Part shown: positions 1-8,982 of the stretch, in pieces
How positions within the stretch are numbered: position 1 is the stretch's first letter
How the letters are laid out: each line of letters begins with the position of its first letter
Assembly: GCF_016924645.1 (NCBI RefSeq)
Contig: NZ_JAFFJV010000014.1
Span: forward strand, 62,001-126,000
Reading direction: 5' to 3'
Source of the DNA: Rufibacter psychrotolerans
Lineage (GTDB): Bacteria > Bacteroidota > Bacteroidia > Cytophagales > Hymenobacteraceae
DNA length: 64,000 bases
Made by a program: the position numbers and the translations under genes
Notes under the pieces: model-generated
Databases searched by the model: none
What the model was told of the DNA's origin: nothing
What the model saw: only the letters and a program-made list of their open reading frames with translations

Positions 1-1239
1 GCTAAGCTGAACGTGTACGCCGGCAACTACAGCTTCTACCTGGAGGAAAAAGAACTGCGCAACGAGATTCAGAAAGGGGCCTACGAGAACCAGCAGCAGC
101 AGATCAAGCAGGCCGAGCAGTTTATTGCCCGTTTCAAGGCCAAGGCCACCAAAGCCAAGCAGGCCCAGAGCCGCATGAAAATGCTGGAGAAAATGGACCG
201 CATTGAAGACGTGGCCGCCGATGCGCCCGTGGTCAACTTCAAGTTCCAGTTCACGGTGCAGCCGGGCCGCCATATCCTGCGCCTGGAGAACATGAGCAAA
301 AGCTACGGCGAGAAACTCATCTTCAGAAACACCCACGTGAACATTGAGCGCGGCGACAAGATCGCCCTCATTGGGGCCAACGGCAAGGGTAAATCTACGC
401 TCATGCGCATCATCGCCGGGGATGAGTCCATCCAGGGCAACCGCCAGTTGGGCCACAACGTGATCATGGCCTTCTACGCGCAGCACCAGTTGGAGAGCCT
501 CAACGTAGAGAACGAGATCCTGCAGGAGATGGTGCAGGCGGGCAGCAAGCGCACCGAGATGGAGTTGCGCGGCGTGCTGGGCTCGTTCCTGTTCACCGGC
601 GACACGGTGTTCAAGAAAATCAAAGTGCTCTCCGGGGGCGAGAAAAGCCGCGTGGCCCTGGCCAAGACCCTGATCTCAGAGGCCAACTTCCTGCTGCTGG
701 ATGAGCCCACCAACCACCTGGACATGCAATCTGTGAACATCCTCATCCAGGCCCTGCAGCAGTTTGAGGGAACCTTCGTGGTCATCTCCCACGACCGCTA
801 CTTTGTGGAGAGCGTGGCCAACAAGATCTGGTACATTGAAAACCACGAGCTCAAGGAATACCCCGGCACCTACCACGAGTACGAGTACTGGATGGAACAG
901 CGCGAAAAAGACGCCAAGCGGAACCCCGTGGCGGCGGTTACCCCGGCCAAGGCGCAGCCCAAACCCAAGCCTACCGCCAACCAGCAGCAGGAACTGGAGC
1001 AGGAACTGAAACGCGCCAACCAGAAACTGAAGCAGGTAGAAGGCCTGGTAAACGAGCTGGAAAGCAAGCTGAAGAGCTGCGAGAACAAACTGGCCCTGCC
1101 CGCTACCTACGCCGACCCCGGCGCCCTGGAAGAGGCTACCCAGCAGTTCAACAAGATCAAAGCCCAGCTGGACAAAGAGCAAGCCGCCTGGGAACAGCTC
1201 ATGGAACAGGTAGACGAACTGGAAAACCAGTTGAAATAG
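1..1239 (+). CDS. ABC-F family ATPase, 3' part (5' end outside window)
   Basis: The frame is open from base 1, so the gene starts upstream; 412 codons remain. The visible part begins in the linker between the two ABC domains (charged helical stretch with FYLEEKELR), then carries the complete second ABC domain: Walker A GANGKGKS, signature LSGGEKSR, Walker B LLLDEPTNHLD and the switch His in ISHDRYF. A Lys/Pro/Gln-rich stretch and a coiled coil ending EQVDELENQLK form the C-terminus, like the Uup-type tail. ABC-F proteins are soluble ATPases that act on the ribosome (translation factors or antibiotic protection) rather than transporters. Which subfamily this is cannot be told without the N-terminal half. 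A clear terminator follows the stop. Confidence 0.93.
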   Translation, partial: AKLNVYAGNYSFYLEEKELRNEIQKGAYENQQQQIKQAEQFIARFKAKATKAKQAQSRMKMLEKMDRIEDVAADAPVVNFKFQFTVQPGRHILRLENMSKSYGEKLIFRNTHVNIERGDKIALIGANGKGKSTLMRIIAGDESIQGNRQLGHNVIMAFYAQHQLESLNVENEILQEMVQAGSKRTEMELRGVLGSFLFTGDTVFKKIKVLSGGEKSRVALAKTLISEANFLLLDEPTNHLDMQSVNILIQALQQFEGTFVVISHDRYFVESVANKIWYIENHELKEYPGTYHEYEYWMEQREKDAKRNPVAAVTPAKAQPKPKPTANQQQELEQELKRANQKLKQVEGLVNELESKLKSCENKLALPATYADPGALEEATQQFNKIKAQLDKEQAAWEQLMEQVDELENQLK

Positions 1240-1249
1240 CGTACCCAGA

Positions 1250-1283
1250 AACCTCACAGGTCTTAAAGGCTTGTGAGGTTTTG
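1250..1283 (+). terminator. Rho-independent-type terminator after the ABC-F gene
   Basis: Inverted repeat AACCTCACA (1250-1258) and TGTGAGGTT (1272-1280) followed by a short T run, 11 bases after the ABC-F stop codon. Confidence 0.75.
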
Positions 1284-1325
1284 CGTTTGGGGGCTGTTTT
1301 TCGTAAATGGAGCCCTAAACGCAAA
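1281..1325. repeat. Copy of the dispersed palindromic repeat family
   Basis: TTTGCGTTTGGGGGCT pairs imperfectly with AGCCCTAAACGCAAA around a TTTTTCGTAAAT centre. This is the first of about 20 related palindromes in the window; it lies between the ABC-F terminator and the T9SS plug gene. Confidence 0.7.
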
Positions 1326-1438
1326 AATCAGGCGCAAGCATCGGCTTGTTACCTCGCCCACCGGTCTTTCCAACTGCGGGCCGGTACAAGCAGCAACTTG
1401 CCTCACTTACAAGAGAACCTACACCTTATTTGACCTAC

Positions 1439-2767
1439 ATGACACAAAAGATAAACTGGAGAAAAGCCCTGCTGGGCGTGGCCCTGGCCGCTGCCACCCT
1501 TACCGGCTGCGTTCCCGTGGAGGGTACCGGCGCTGGCGCGGGGGCAACGGGTTCGGGCGTTTCCTTGCGGTACGAAGACGCGGTGTACACCGCAGACGTG
1601 CGCTCGGTGCAGCTCTACACCCGCAACTTAAACGTGGCCGATGTCTTGGCGCCGCCCCTGGTGTCCATTGACCAGTCCAGCCCACTCCTCCTGGAGTTCG
1701 ACCGTATGTCGGCTCCCCGGGCCCGTGCGGTGGTCAAGCTCCACCATTGTGACGTGAACTGGCAGCCCTCGCAGCTGCAGGCCATGCAGTTTGTGCAGGA
1801 CTACAACGAGTTCTTCATCATGGAAGTGGAGCCCTCGGCGGGGACCAAGGTTCCCTACTGGCACTACCGTTTCCAGCTACCGCGCGTGAAACTCAGCGGA
1901 AATTACTTACTGGAAGTGGCCGAGGAAGGCGGTAACCTGTTGCTGAGCCGCCGTTTTGTGGTGTTTGAGGAGCGCGTATCGGTGGGGCTCAGGCCGGTGG
2001 CCACCCCCGGCGCCGGCGACCGCTACGTGCGGCAGCAGATAGACTTTAACATCTTCTACCCGCAGTACCCGCTGGTGAACCCGGCCCAGGAGATTAAGGT
2101 AGTCATGCGCCAGAACCACCGCTGGGACAACGCCAAGCTGTTTACCCGCCCTACCTTTGTGCAGGAGGCCCAGCGCCGCCTGGAGTACCAACTGTTTGAC
2201 GTGGAGCAGTCGTTCCTGGGGCTGAATGAGTTCCGGGCCCTGGACACCCGCAGCGAGCGGTTCAGCGGCATTGGCGTGGAGCGCCGCGATGTCACCACCA
2301 GCCCTGACCGGGTGTACGCCCTCCCCGGCCGGAGCCGCGCGCAGCAGGCCTACAGCACCCAGCCCGATGCCAACGGAAAGTTCCTCTTCGGGAGCCGCGA
2401 GTACGGCAACGCCCCCCTCAACGCCGACTACCAGCAGGTTTTCTTCCAATTGCAGGCTCCGGAGCCGGCGCCTGGCCCGGTCTACGTCTTCGGGGGCTTG
2501 TCTGACTGGCAGCTGCAGGAGCCGTTAAAGCTCACCTATGACGCCGACCAGCAACGGTACACCGGCTCGGCCCTGCTCAAGCAAGGCTACTACAATTACT
2601 ATTTCGCGGTGAAAGGCGCCAACGGCCAAGCCGACGCCCGCTACTTTGAAGGCAGCCACTTCGCCACCGAGAACGTGTACGACGTGCTGGTGTACTACCG
2701 CCCCCCCGGCACCCGCGCCGACCTGGTCATCGGGTACTCCACCCTTCAGTTCAATCCGCAGAAATAG
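1439..2767 (+). CDS. Type IX secretion system plug protein (DUF5103-type lipoprotein)
   Basis: Predicted outer-membrane-associated lipoprotein of 442 aa. In Bacteroidota this family covers the periplasmic face of the SprA translocon when it is not engaged with substrate. The ATG at 1439 is chosen because it opens directly into a lipoprotein signal peptide (KKINW-like basic start, then LLGVALAAATLTGC, Cys about residue 24); the upstream in-frame extension to 1346 would bury this signal. The first domain (about residues 40-165) contains the family's characteristic stretches HCDVNWQPS, DYNEFF and YWHYRFQLP; the C-terminal part is beta-rich and resembles a carbohydrate-binding/E-set fold. A second T9SS-linked gene, a cargo protein with a sorting domain, lies at 37.4-39.3 kb. 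Family call is from motif memory. Confidence 0.85.
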   Translation: MTQKINWRKALLGVALAAATLTGCVPVEGTGAGAGATGSGVSLRYEDAVYTADVRSVQLYTRNLNVADVLAPPLVSIDQSSPLLLEFDRMSAPRARAVVKLHHCDVNWQPSQLQAMQFVQDYNEFFIMEVEPSAGTKVPYWHYRFQLPRVKLSGNYLLEVAEEGGNLLLSRRFVVFEERVSVGLRPVATPGAGDRYVRQQIDFNIFYPQYPLVNPAQEIKVVMRQNHRWDNAKLFTRPTFVQEAQRRLEYQLFDVEQSFLGLNEFRALDTRSERFSGIGVERRDVTTSPDRVYALPGRSRAQQAYSTQPDANGKFLFGSREYGNAPLNADYQQVFFQLQAPEPAPGPVYVFGGLSDWQLQEPLKLTYDADQQRYTGSALLKQGYYNYYFAVKGANGQADARYFEGSHFATENVYDVLVYYRPPGTRADLVIGYSTLQFNPQK

Positions 2768-2812
2768 AACAGAAAGGCCTCCCTTGCCGCAAGGGAGGCC
2801 TTTCTGTTCTAA
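2768..2812. terminator. Strong hairpin terminator
   Basis: Perfect 19-base arms: AACAGAAAGGCCTCCCTTG (2768-2786), loop CCG, mirror arm 2790-2808. It starts at the stop codon of the plug gene. Confidence 0.85.
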
Positions 2813-2851
2813 GGCAATTTTGAGGAAAACAGCCGGAAAATGATTCCACCC

Positions 2852-3013
2852 CGTAGCGGCGTTACCCTGTAACGCCGTGGTGCTATGGAACAAGACCGCC
2901 CCAAGCCCCGCAGACCTTCATAAACCGAGAACCCTCTCTTAAAACAGACTGGTTGTAGACCCGGACATGGGTATCGGCGGAGGACCACGGCGTTACAGGG
3001 TAACGCCGCTACG
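2852..3013. repeat. Pair of inverted REP-like elements
   Basis: A 30-base sequence at 2852-2881 recurs exactly, inverted, at 2984-3013. Each arm itself contains a short perfect palindrome, GGCGTTAC-CCT-GTAACGCC. A palindromic unit present as an inverted pair about 100 bases apart is the architecture of REP doublets (REPIN/BIME). The arms lie between the plug gene terminator and the end of the convergent dehydrogenase gene. No further copy was noticed in the window. Confidence 0.75.
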
Positions 3014-3049
3014 ATTTGGGGCCATTCTCAGGAAAACGGGGCCAAAACG
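3012..3049. repeat. Copy of the dispersed palindromic repeat, abutting the REP-like arm
   Basis: CGATTTGGGGCC, a TTCTCAGGAAAA centre and GGGGCCAAAACG. It lies immediately 3' of the minus-strand dehydrogenase gene and directly joins the right REP-like arm. Confidence 0.6.
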
Positions 3050-3053
3050 TGGT

Positions 3054-4013
3054 TTACTTCTGGCTTTCAAAATACGCTTTCAGTTTCTCCACCAGCACCT
3101 GGTTGATGCGCACGTAAGACTCCTGCGTCCAGCCGGCGATGTGAGGGGTCAGAATCACCCGGGGGTGCTCTTTCAGGTAGGTGAGCCTAGCTTGCTGCTC
3201 AGGGGAAAGGGTTTGCAGCTTCTCGTTCTCCAGCACGTCCAGGGCCGCGCCTTTTACCTTACCGGCTTGCATGGCCTCTACCAGGGCGGCATGTTCCAGC
3301 ACTTCGCCGCGGGCGGTGTTGAGGAGCCAGAGGGGCTGCTGGAAACCCGAGAGCACCTGCCCGTTGATGAAATGGTGGTTCTCTTTGGTGTAGGGAAAAT
3401 GCAGGCTCAGCACCTGGGCCCGCTCCTGAATCTCGGCCAAAGAGGTCAGGCGCACGTGCGCGTAGGGGTTCTCCACGCTCTTTATATCATAGGCTAGCAC
3501 CTCACAGTCAAAACCCTGCAGGCGTTTCGCGAAGGCCTTGCCCATGTGCCCGTAGCCAATAAGCCCGATGGTCTTGCCTCCTATTTCCTCGCCCCGGTTT
3601 GCCTCGCGCAGCCACTGCCCTTCCCTGATCTGGCGGTCGCCTTGGGTGATTTTGCGGAAAAGGGTTAGCAGCAAGCCCAGGGTATGGTCACCCACGGCAT
3701 CGCGGTTTCCTTCGGGGGCGTTGAGCAGGGTAATATGGCGGGCTTCCAGTACGCCGTCGTCAATGTTGTCTACGCCGGCACCGGCGCGGGCCACTACTTT
3801 CAGGTTGGGGGCGTGTTCCAGCAGTTCGTCGGTAATCCGCATTTTGCTGCGCACCACCAGCATGTGGTAGTCTGGCAGCAAGGCTGGCACTTCTTCTTTC
3901 TTAACGTCGGGTACGTAGGTTACCTCCACGCCCAGGGCTTGGAGCCAGGGCAGCAGGCTTTCGTGCATCAGGTCAATGACCAGGCACCGGAAGGGAGAGT
4001 CGGGTAAAGGCAT
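3054..4013 (-). CDS. D-2-hydroxyacid dehydrogenase (phosphoglycerate dehydrogenase-like)
   Basis: NAD-dependent cytosolic oxidoreductase of 319 aa from the D-isomer 2-hydroxyacid dehydrogenase family. The Rossmann motif GYGHMG lies in the central third, followed by an Asp (AYD) that favours NAD. The catalytic Arg is in LNTARGE, and the catalytic His is in TPHIAGWT. The start at 4013 is one base after the mgtE stop codon (TGA-T-ATG on the minus strand), so it is the last gene of a tight rsmA-mgtE-dehydrogenase operon. It lacks the C-terminal ACT domain of classical SerA, so serine biosynthesis is possible but not shown; glyoxylate/hydroxypyruvate reductase is an alternative. Confidence 0.85.
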   Translation of the reverse strand: MPLPDSPFRCLVIDLMHESLLPWLQALGVEVTYVPDVKKEEVPALLPDYHMLVVRSKMRITDELLEHAPNLKVVARAGAGVDNIDDGVLEARHITLLNAPEGNRDAVGDHTLGLLLTLFRKITQGDRQIREGQWLREANRGEEIGGKTIGLIGYGHMGKAFAKRLQGFDCEVLAYDIKSVENPYAHVRLTSLAEIQERAQVLSLHFPYTKENHHFINGQVLSGFQQPLWLLNTARGEVLEHAALVEAMQAGKVKGAALDVLENEKLQTLSPEQQARLTYLKEHPRVILTPHIAGWTQESYVRINQVLVEKLKAYFESQK

Positions 4014-4014
4014 A

Positions 4015-5367
4015 TCAGAGTTGTAGTAACAGGTGCGCCACCAGGAAATACACGGCCAGGCCCAGCAGGTCATTGGCGGTGGTGATGAACGGCCCGGCGG
4101 CCACGGCGGGGTTTACGCCGTATTTATCTAAAATCATGGGGGTAACGGTGCCCATGAACGAGGCCAGCAGCACCACGCTGAACAGGGCCACCGCCACCAC
4201 CAGGGAAAGCGTCACTTCCACCCCGAACAGCACATTGAACCCCATCACCAACCCAGACATCACCAGGCCATTGATCACCGCCACCAGCAGCACCTTTACA
4301 ATGCGGGAAGTGAAATTATCAAACAGCACGGTTTTGTTGGCCAGGGTCTGGATGATGATGGACGAGGATTGGATGCCCACGTTTCCGCCGGTGGCGGTAA
4401 TGAGCGGGGTGAACATGGCCAGGGCCGGAATCACGGAAATATCGCCCTCAAACAGGCCAATGAAGCGGGCACCCAGCAGACCGCCCACCATGCCCACCAT
4501 GAGCCAGGGCAGCCGCGCGCGCGAAAGCCTGATCACGCTGTCGTCTTCCTCAATGCTCTCGGTGATACCGGTCATCAGCTGGCGGCTCAACTCGGCCTGC
4601 TCCTGAATCACGTCCAGCACGTCGTCAATGGTGATGCGGCCCAGCAAACGGCCCTGAATGTTGACCACCGGAATGGCCTCCAGGTCATATTTCTGCATGA
4701 CCGCGGCCACTTCTTTATCTTCTTTGAACGACTCAATGGAAATCACGTCGGGGTCGTATACCTTAGAGATGGGCGTGTCGTCACCGCACAGGATGAGCGT
4801 TTTCATGCTCAGGCGGCCTACCAGTTTGTCGCGGTCATCTACCACGTAAATGGCGTAGACTTTCTCCACGGCCTCGGCCTGCCGCCTGATCTCGTCAATG
4901 CACTGCCCCACCCGCCAGTTGATGTTTACCTTGATGAGCTCCTTGGCCATGAGCCCGCCGGCGCAGTCCTCGTCATAGTGCAAGAGGTCGGTGATGTAGG
5001 CCACGTGCTCGCGGTCCTCCAGCTGGGCAATGATCTCCTCCTTGCGCTGCACCGTCTGTTCATTGAGCACGTCCACGGCGTCATCAGAGTCCATCTCGGC
5101 AATGTAGCGGGCAATCTCCTCCACGGTGAAGTTCTTGAGGAAATTGGTGCGCACATCGGTGTCCAGGTCGCTCAGGATCTCGGCGCCCACGGTGGTGGGC
5201 AAGATGTCCATCACGTACTTGCTCTGCTCGGTGTTGAGCTCGTAGAGCACCGTGGTGATGTCCACGGCGTACATTTCCTCCATGTTGGAGAGAATGAACG
5301 CCGCGTCGCGCCGCTCTATGGCGTCTTCTATCTGGTCAATGAACTCACGGGTGATCTCAGATTGCAT
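4015..5367 (-). CDS. mgtE: Magnesium transporter MgtE
   Basis: Inner-membrane Mg2+ channel/transporter of 450 aa. The order is typical: an N-terminal helical superfamily domain with the acidic MDSDDAVDVL segment (about residues 1-130), two CBS domains (about 135-255) that sense Mg2+, and a C-terminal domain with five predicted membrane helices (about 285-450) containing the MVGGLLGARF and TPLITATGGNVGIQSSS stretches that line the pore in this family. The ATG overlaps the end of rsmA by 11 bases and the next gene starts one base after the stop, so translation is probably coupled. No Mg2+ riboswitch-like leader is visible because the gene has no leader of its own. Confidence 0.95.
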   Translation of the reverse strand: MQSEITREFIDQIEDAIERRDAAFILSNMEEMYAVDITTVLYELNTEQSKYVMDILPTTVGAEILSDLDTDVRTNFLKNFTVEEIARYIAEMDSDDAVDVLNEQTVQRKEEIIAQLEDREHVAYITDLLHYDEDCAGGLMAKELIKVNINWRVGQCIDEIRRQAEAVEKVYAIYVVDDRDKLVGRLSMKTLILCGDDTPISKVYDPDVISIESFKEDKEVAAVMQKYDLEAIPVVNIQGRLLGRITIDDVLDVIQEQAELSRQLMTGITESIEEDDSVIRLSRARLPWLMVGMVGGLLGARFIGLFEGDISVIPALAMFTPLITATGGNVGIQSSSIIIQTLANKTVLFDNFTSRIVKVLLVAVINGLVMSGLVMGFNVLFGVEVTLSLVVAVALFSVVLLASFMGTVTPMILDKYGVNPAVAAGPFITTANDLLGLAVYFLVAHLLLQL

Positions 5368-6139
5368 GCTGCTGAATCAGAAGGGTCAGGTTGATAAAAT
5401 CTTCTACGGAGAGCTGCTCGGCCCGTTTGTCAAAAACCGGCTGCTGCGTAACCTCGGGCGGAAGGTTGAACGGCTTGAGGCAGTTACGCAGGGTTTTGCG
5501 GCGGGTGCCGAAACTGGTTTTCACTACGCGGAAAAACAGCTTCTCATCGCAGGGTAGCTGGGCCACCTCGTTGCGGGTTAACCGTACTACCGCGCTCTTC
5601 ACCTTGGGCGGCGGATTAAACACATGCTCATGCACGGTGAACAGGTATTCAATAGTATAAAAGGCCTGTAGCAGCACGCTCATGATGCCGTAGGTCTTGG
5701 ACCCGTGCGGCGCGGCAATGCGCTCGGCCACTTCCTTCTGGATCATGCCCACGCTTTCGGGCACCTGGTCGCGGTGCTCCAGGATCTTGAAGAAGATCTG
5801 GCTGGAGATGTTGTAAGGGAAATTGCCAATGATGGAGAACGGCCCTTTGAACAGCGTTTTCAGGTCGGTTTTCAGGAAATCGGCGAAAAGCACGCGGCCC
5901 TCCAGCTGCGGGAAATGCTCGTTGAGCCAGGCAATGGACTCCCGGTCAATGTCCACAATGGTGGTCCTGTATTCGGGGTGATTTACCAGAAACTGCGTTA
6001 AAACGCCCATGCCGGGGCCCACTTCCAGCACCTCCTGCACGCCGTTGGGCAGGCGCAGGGCCTCTACAATCTTCTGGGCGATGTTGAGGTCGGTGAGGAA
6101 GTGCTGACCTAGGTGTTTCTTGGGCTGGACGGGCTTCAC
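5357..6139 (-). CDS. rsmA: 16S rRNA (adenine1518/1519-N6)-dimethyltransferase RsmA (KsgA)
   Basis: SAM-dependent enzyme that dimethylates two adjacent adenines in the 3' hairpin of 16S rRNA during small-subunit assembly. Motifs: HLGQHFL near the N-terminus, SAM-binding EVGPGMGVLT, and catalytic motif IV NFPYNIS. The frame opens back to an ATG at 6202, but a good -7 box TATCTTTG (minus strand, 6179-6186) would place the transcript start inside that extension, and homologues begin just before KKHLGQHF. GTG at 6139 (260 aa) is therefore preferred. First gene of the operon with mgtE; divergent from pepA. Confidence 0.92.
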   Translation of the reverse strand: MKPVQPKKHLGQHFLTDLNIAQKIVEALRLPNGVQEVLEVGPGMGVLTQFLVNHPEYRTTIVDIDRESIAWLNEHFPQLEGRVLFADFLKTDLKTLFKGPFSIIGNFPYNISSQIFFKILEHRDQVPESVGMIQKEVAERIAAPHGSKTYGIMSVLLQAFYTIEYLFTVHEHVFNPPPKVKSAVVRLTRNEVAQLPCDEKLFFRVVKTSFGTRRKTLRNCLKPFNLPPEVTQQPVFDKRAEQLSVEDFINLTLLIQQHAI

Positions 6140-6178
6140 TGGTTTTCGGTTTCCGTTTGTTAAGGCTATATTGCAGCT

Positions 6179-6186
6179 CAAAGATA
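6179..6186 (-). promoter_or_regulatory. -7 box of the rsmA operon
   Basis: TATCTTTG on the minus strand matches TAnnTTTG, 40 bases before the proposed GTG start of rsmA. It is the main reason for rejecting the longer ATG start. Confidence 0.55.
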
Positions 6187-6194
6187 CACATCTT

Positions 6195-7631
6195 ATGCGC
6201 ACAGAACTGACCTACGCCGCAACATTACCGGCAAATACCAGCACCGCCGTGCTGGTGCCGGGCCGCGACCAACTTCCCGTGGAGCTTTTCTCCCAAGATG
6301 AACTAGACTACATCAACCGCCAGCTGGAGCTGAAAAGTAACCTGGTGGCCCTCAATAAACTCACCCACCAGCTGTACCTGGTACTTACCGAGCCTAAGAA
6401 AACCCAGACGCAAACCCACGAGGCCCTGCGCAAGGCCGGCCACACCCTGCACCATCGCCTGCTCGCCGACAAGGTAGAGCACGTGGTGCTGCTAGACGGC
6501 GCCGACAGCGAAGCCGCCCTGTACGTGGCAGAGGGACTGGTGCTCAGTAACTACTCGTTCCAGCGGTACAAAACCGAGAAAGCCACACCGCCCTGCCTGC
6601 AGACCGTGACCATCACGGGCGTGGGCGTGTCCCAGACCCAGGTGCTGGAACTCTCTCACCTGCTGGACGCTGTGTACCAGACCCGTGACCTGATCAACAC
6701 GCCGCCCAACATGCAGACGGCCACCCTCCTAAGTGAGCAGATCCGCCAGATGGTGGAAGCGGCCGGGGTGCAGGTAGAGGTGCTGGACCAGGTGCAGATC
6801 CAAAGCCTGAAAATGGGCGGTCTGCTCAGCGTGAACCAGGCGTCTGATGAGTCGGCTACCTTTAGCATATTGGAGTGGAAGCCCGCCAACGCGGCCAACA
6901 CCCAACCGGTGGTGCTGGTAGGCAAGGGCGTGGTGTATGACACCGGCGGCCTGAGCCTGAAGCCTACCCCCAACTCCATGGACTACATGAAGTCAGACAT
7001 GTCTGGGGCCGCAGCCGTGGCCGGCACCCTGTACGCCCTGGCCAAAAACAACGCCCCGCTGCACGTCATCGGCCTGATTCCGGCCACCGATAACCTGATC
7101 AGCGGCAAGGGCTTTGCCCCCGGCGACGTGATCACCATGCACAGCGGCCACACCGTGGAAGTCTTGAACACCGATGCCGAAGGCCGCCTCATCCTGGCCG
7201 ATGCCCTGCACTTTGCCAAACGCTACAACCCCGCCCTGGTGATTGACATTGCCACCCTTACCGGGGCCGCCGCCAGGGCCATTGGCCGCGAAGGCATTGT
7301 GATGATGGGCACCGCTGATGACCTGGTGAAAACCGACCTGAAACTGGCCGGCGAAGTGGCGCACGAGCGTTTGGTGGAGTTCCCGCTCTGGGAAGAGTAC
7401 CAGGAGCACCTGAAATCAGACATCGCGGACCTGAAGAACATTGGCGGGGCCGAGGCCGGCGCCATCTCGGCGGGCAAGTTCCTGGAGTTCTTCACCAACT
7501 ACCCCTGGATTCACCTGGACATCGCCGGCACGGCCTACCTCCTGAGCCCAGACTCGTACCGCGGCAAGCACGCCACCGGCAGCAGCGTACGCCTGCTGTA
7601 CCATTTCCTTTCGTCACTAGCCACCGCCTAA
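6195..7631 (+). CDS. pepA: Leucyl aminopeptidase (M17 family)
   Basis: Cytosolic di-zinc aminopeptidase of 478 aa releasing N-terminal residues from peptides. The catalytic C-terminal domain has the M17 signature NTDAEGRL (around residue 325) plus the metal/active-site stretches GKGVVYDTGGLSLKP and MKSDMSGAAAV; the N-terminal third is the less conserved cap domain. ATG at 6195 is used; the upstream extension to 6120 runs through the divergent rsmA leader. pdxA follows after 7 bases, so the two probably share a transcript. Confidence 0.93.
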   Translation: MRTELTYAATLPANTSTAVLVPGRDQLPVELFSQDELDYINRQLELKSNLVALNKLTHQLYLVLTEPKKTQTQTHEALRKAGHTLHHRLLADKVEHVVLLDGADSEAALYVAEGLVLSNYSFQRYKTEKATPPCLQTVTITGVGVSQTQVLELSHLLDAVYQTRDLINTPPNMQTATLLSEQIRQMVEAAGVQVEVLDQVQIQSLKMGGLLSVNQASDESATFSILEWKPANAANTQPVVLVGKGVVYDTGGLSLKPTPNSMDYMKSDMSGAAAVAGTLYALAKNNAPLHVIGLIPATDNLISGKGFAPGDVITMHSGHTVEVLNTDAEGRLILADALHFAKRYNPALVIDIATLTGAAARAIGREGIVMMGTADDLVKTDLKLAGEVAHERLVEFPLWEEYQEHLKSDIADLKNIGGAEAGAISAGKFLEFFTNYPWIHLDIAGTAYLLSPDSYRGKHATGSSVRLLYHFLSSLATA

Positions 7632-7638
7632 CCAATAA

Positions 7639-8646
7639 ATGGAGCAAAGAACCAAGCCCCGCATCGGGATTACCATAGGAGACATCAGCGGCATTGGGCC
7701 CGAGGTAATCTTAAAAACCTTCCTGGATAACCGCGTGCTGCACTACTGTACCCCGGTGGTGTACGGCTCAGCCGCGGCAATCAACAAATACCGTAAGCTG
7801 CTGAACCTGGAAGGGTTCAACTTCCACAGCATCACCGCCTTTGACCAGCTGCACCCCAAAAAGGTGAACGTGCTCACCTGCGTGCCCGAAGACGTGGAGT
7901 TTACCCCGGGTGTTCCTACCCCGGCTACCGGGGCCCTGGCCCGGGCGGCCTTGCTGCAGGCGGCGCAGGACCTGAAGGACGGCCACATCCAGGCGGTGGT
8001 CACCGCTCCCATTGACAAAGACAACACCCAGGGCGAGGGCTTCCAGTTTCCGGGCCATACCGAGTTTTTCACCACGCATTTCAACGCCCCGGAAAGCCTC
8101 ATGTTCCTGGTGTCGGAGGGTCTGCGGGTAGCCACCGTCACCGGGCACCTGCCCCTGAAAGAGGTGGCCGGCACGCTGACTCCGGAACTGCTCATCCGGA
8201 AACTTACCATCCTGGACAGTTCCCTGCGCCGGGACTTCGGCATCCAGAAACCCAAGATTGCGGTACTGGGCCTGAACCCGCACGCCGGCGAGAACGGCCT
8301 CTTGGGCACTGAGGAAACCGAGATGGTGGTGCCCGTGATTGAACAGCTCCGGAACAAGGGCAACCTGGTGTTTGGCCCCTTCCCCGCCGATGGCTTTTTT
8401 GGCACCCGCAGCTATAAGAAGTTTGACGCCACCCTGGCCCTGTACCATGACCAGGGCCTGATCCCGTTTAAAACGCTCGCGTTTGAGACCGGCGTCAACT
8501 TTACGGCGGGCCTGCCCGTTGTGCGCACCTCCCCCGACCACGGCACCGCCTATGACATTGCCGGCCAGAACAAAGCCGATGAGACCTCGTTCAGGGAAGC
8601 CCTGTTCACGGCCATTGACATTCTGCGGGCCCGGGCCGGAGCGTGA
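7639..8646 (+). CDS. pdxA: 4-hydroxythreonine-4-phosphate dehydrogenase PdxA
   Basis: NAD-dependent dehydrogenase/decarboxylase of the DXP-dependent pyridoxal phosphate pathway, 335 aa as usual for the family. Recognisable parts are the N-terminal IGITIGDISGIGPEV, TAPIDKD with FPGHTEFF (substrate and metal His), NPHAGE, and the metal-binding YHDQGLIPFK. Ends in a strong terminator and follows pepA closely. Confidence 0.95.
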   Translation: MEQRTKPRIGITIGDISGIGPEVILKTFLDNRVLHYCTPVVYGSAAAINKYRKLLNLEGFNFHSITAFDQLHPKKVNVLTCVPEDVEFTPGVPTPATGALARAALLQAAQDLKDGHIQAVVTAPIDKDNTQGEGFQFPGHTEFFTTHFNAPESLMFLVSEGLRVATVTGHLPLKEVAGTLTPELLIRKLTILDSSLRRDFGIQKPKIAVLGLNPHAGENGLLGTEETEMVVPVIEQLRNKGNLVFGPFPADGFFGTRSYKKFDATLALYHDQGLIPFKTLAFETGVNFTAGLPVVRTSPDHGTAYDIAGQNKADETSFREALFTAIDILRARAGA

Positions 8647-8664
8647 TGCCGGTCCCTAGCCTTG

Positions 8665-8716
8665 GAGCCGTTTTGGGGCTGTTTCAGCAAAAGAAAGCCC
8701 AAAACGGCTCTTTTTT
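8665..8716 (+). terminator. Terminator formed by a dispersed palindromic repeat copy
   Basis: GAGCCGTTTTGGGGCT (8665-8680) pairs with AGCCCAAAACGGCTC (8696-8710), followed by TTTTTT. This is a repeat-family copy that has the full form of an intrinsic terminator for pepA-pdxA. Confidence 0.85.
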
Positions 8717-8982
8717 GTGCCATGGAGCCACTTCTCAGGCGTTGAAAAACTAACTAAAGGCCTAAAGGTTGCGGGTAACGGGTAGCCGTGAAAAGTTTGT
8801 CCAGTTTCAGCCGTCCCGCCGCTGCCAACGTATCTCCTTGGTAATGAACTAGTCCTGCCAGGCGGCTGTTTCCCCCAAGGAAAGTTTATCACCCTTATTG
8901 TTTAACCCCAGCAAAAAAGGCAATTGTATTTTATTATTAAGATATTCTTGCTAATTTTGCGACTTGCAAAAAAAGAGGCAAA
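8717..8982. promoter_or_regulatory. Spacer with promoter of the DUF177-rpmF-plsX-fabH operon
   Basis: No gene is seen. The last 80 bases become AT-rich and contain TAATTTTG at 8952-8959, a match to the Bacteroidota -7 box, 24 bases before the GTG start. A TTG at 8924-8926 is the nearest -33 candidate but its spacing is longer than usual. Confidence 0.55.

Noticed and set aside
4015..5367. Mg2+ riboswitch upstream of mgtE
   Set aside because: mgtE starts inside the end of rsmA, so there is no leader for one.
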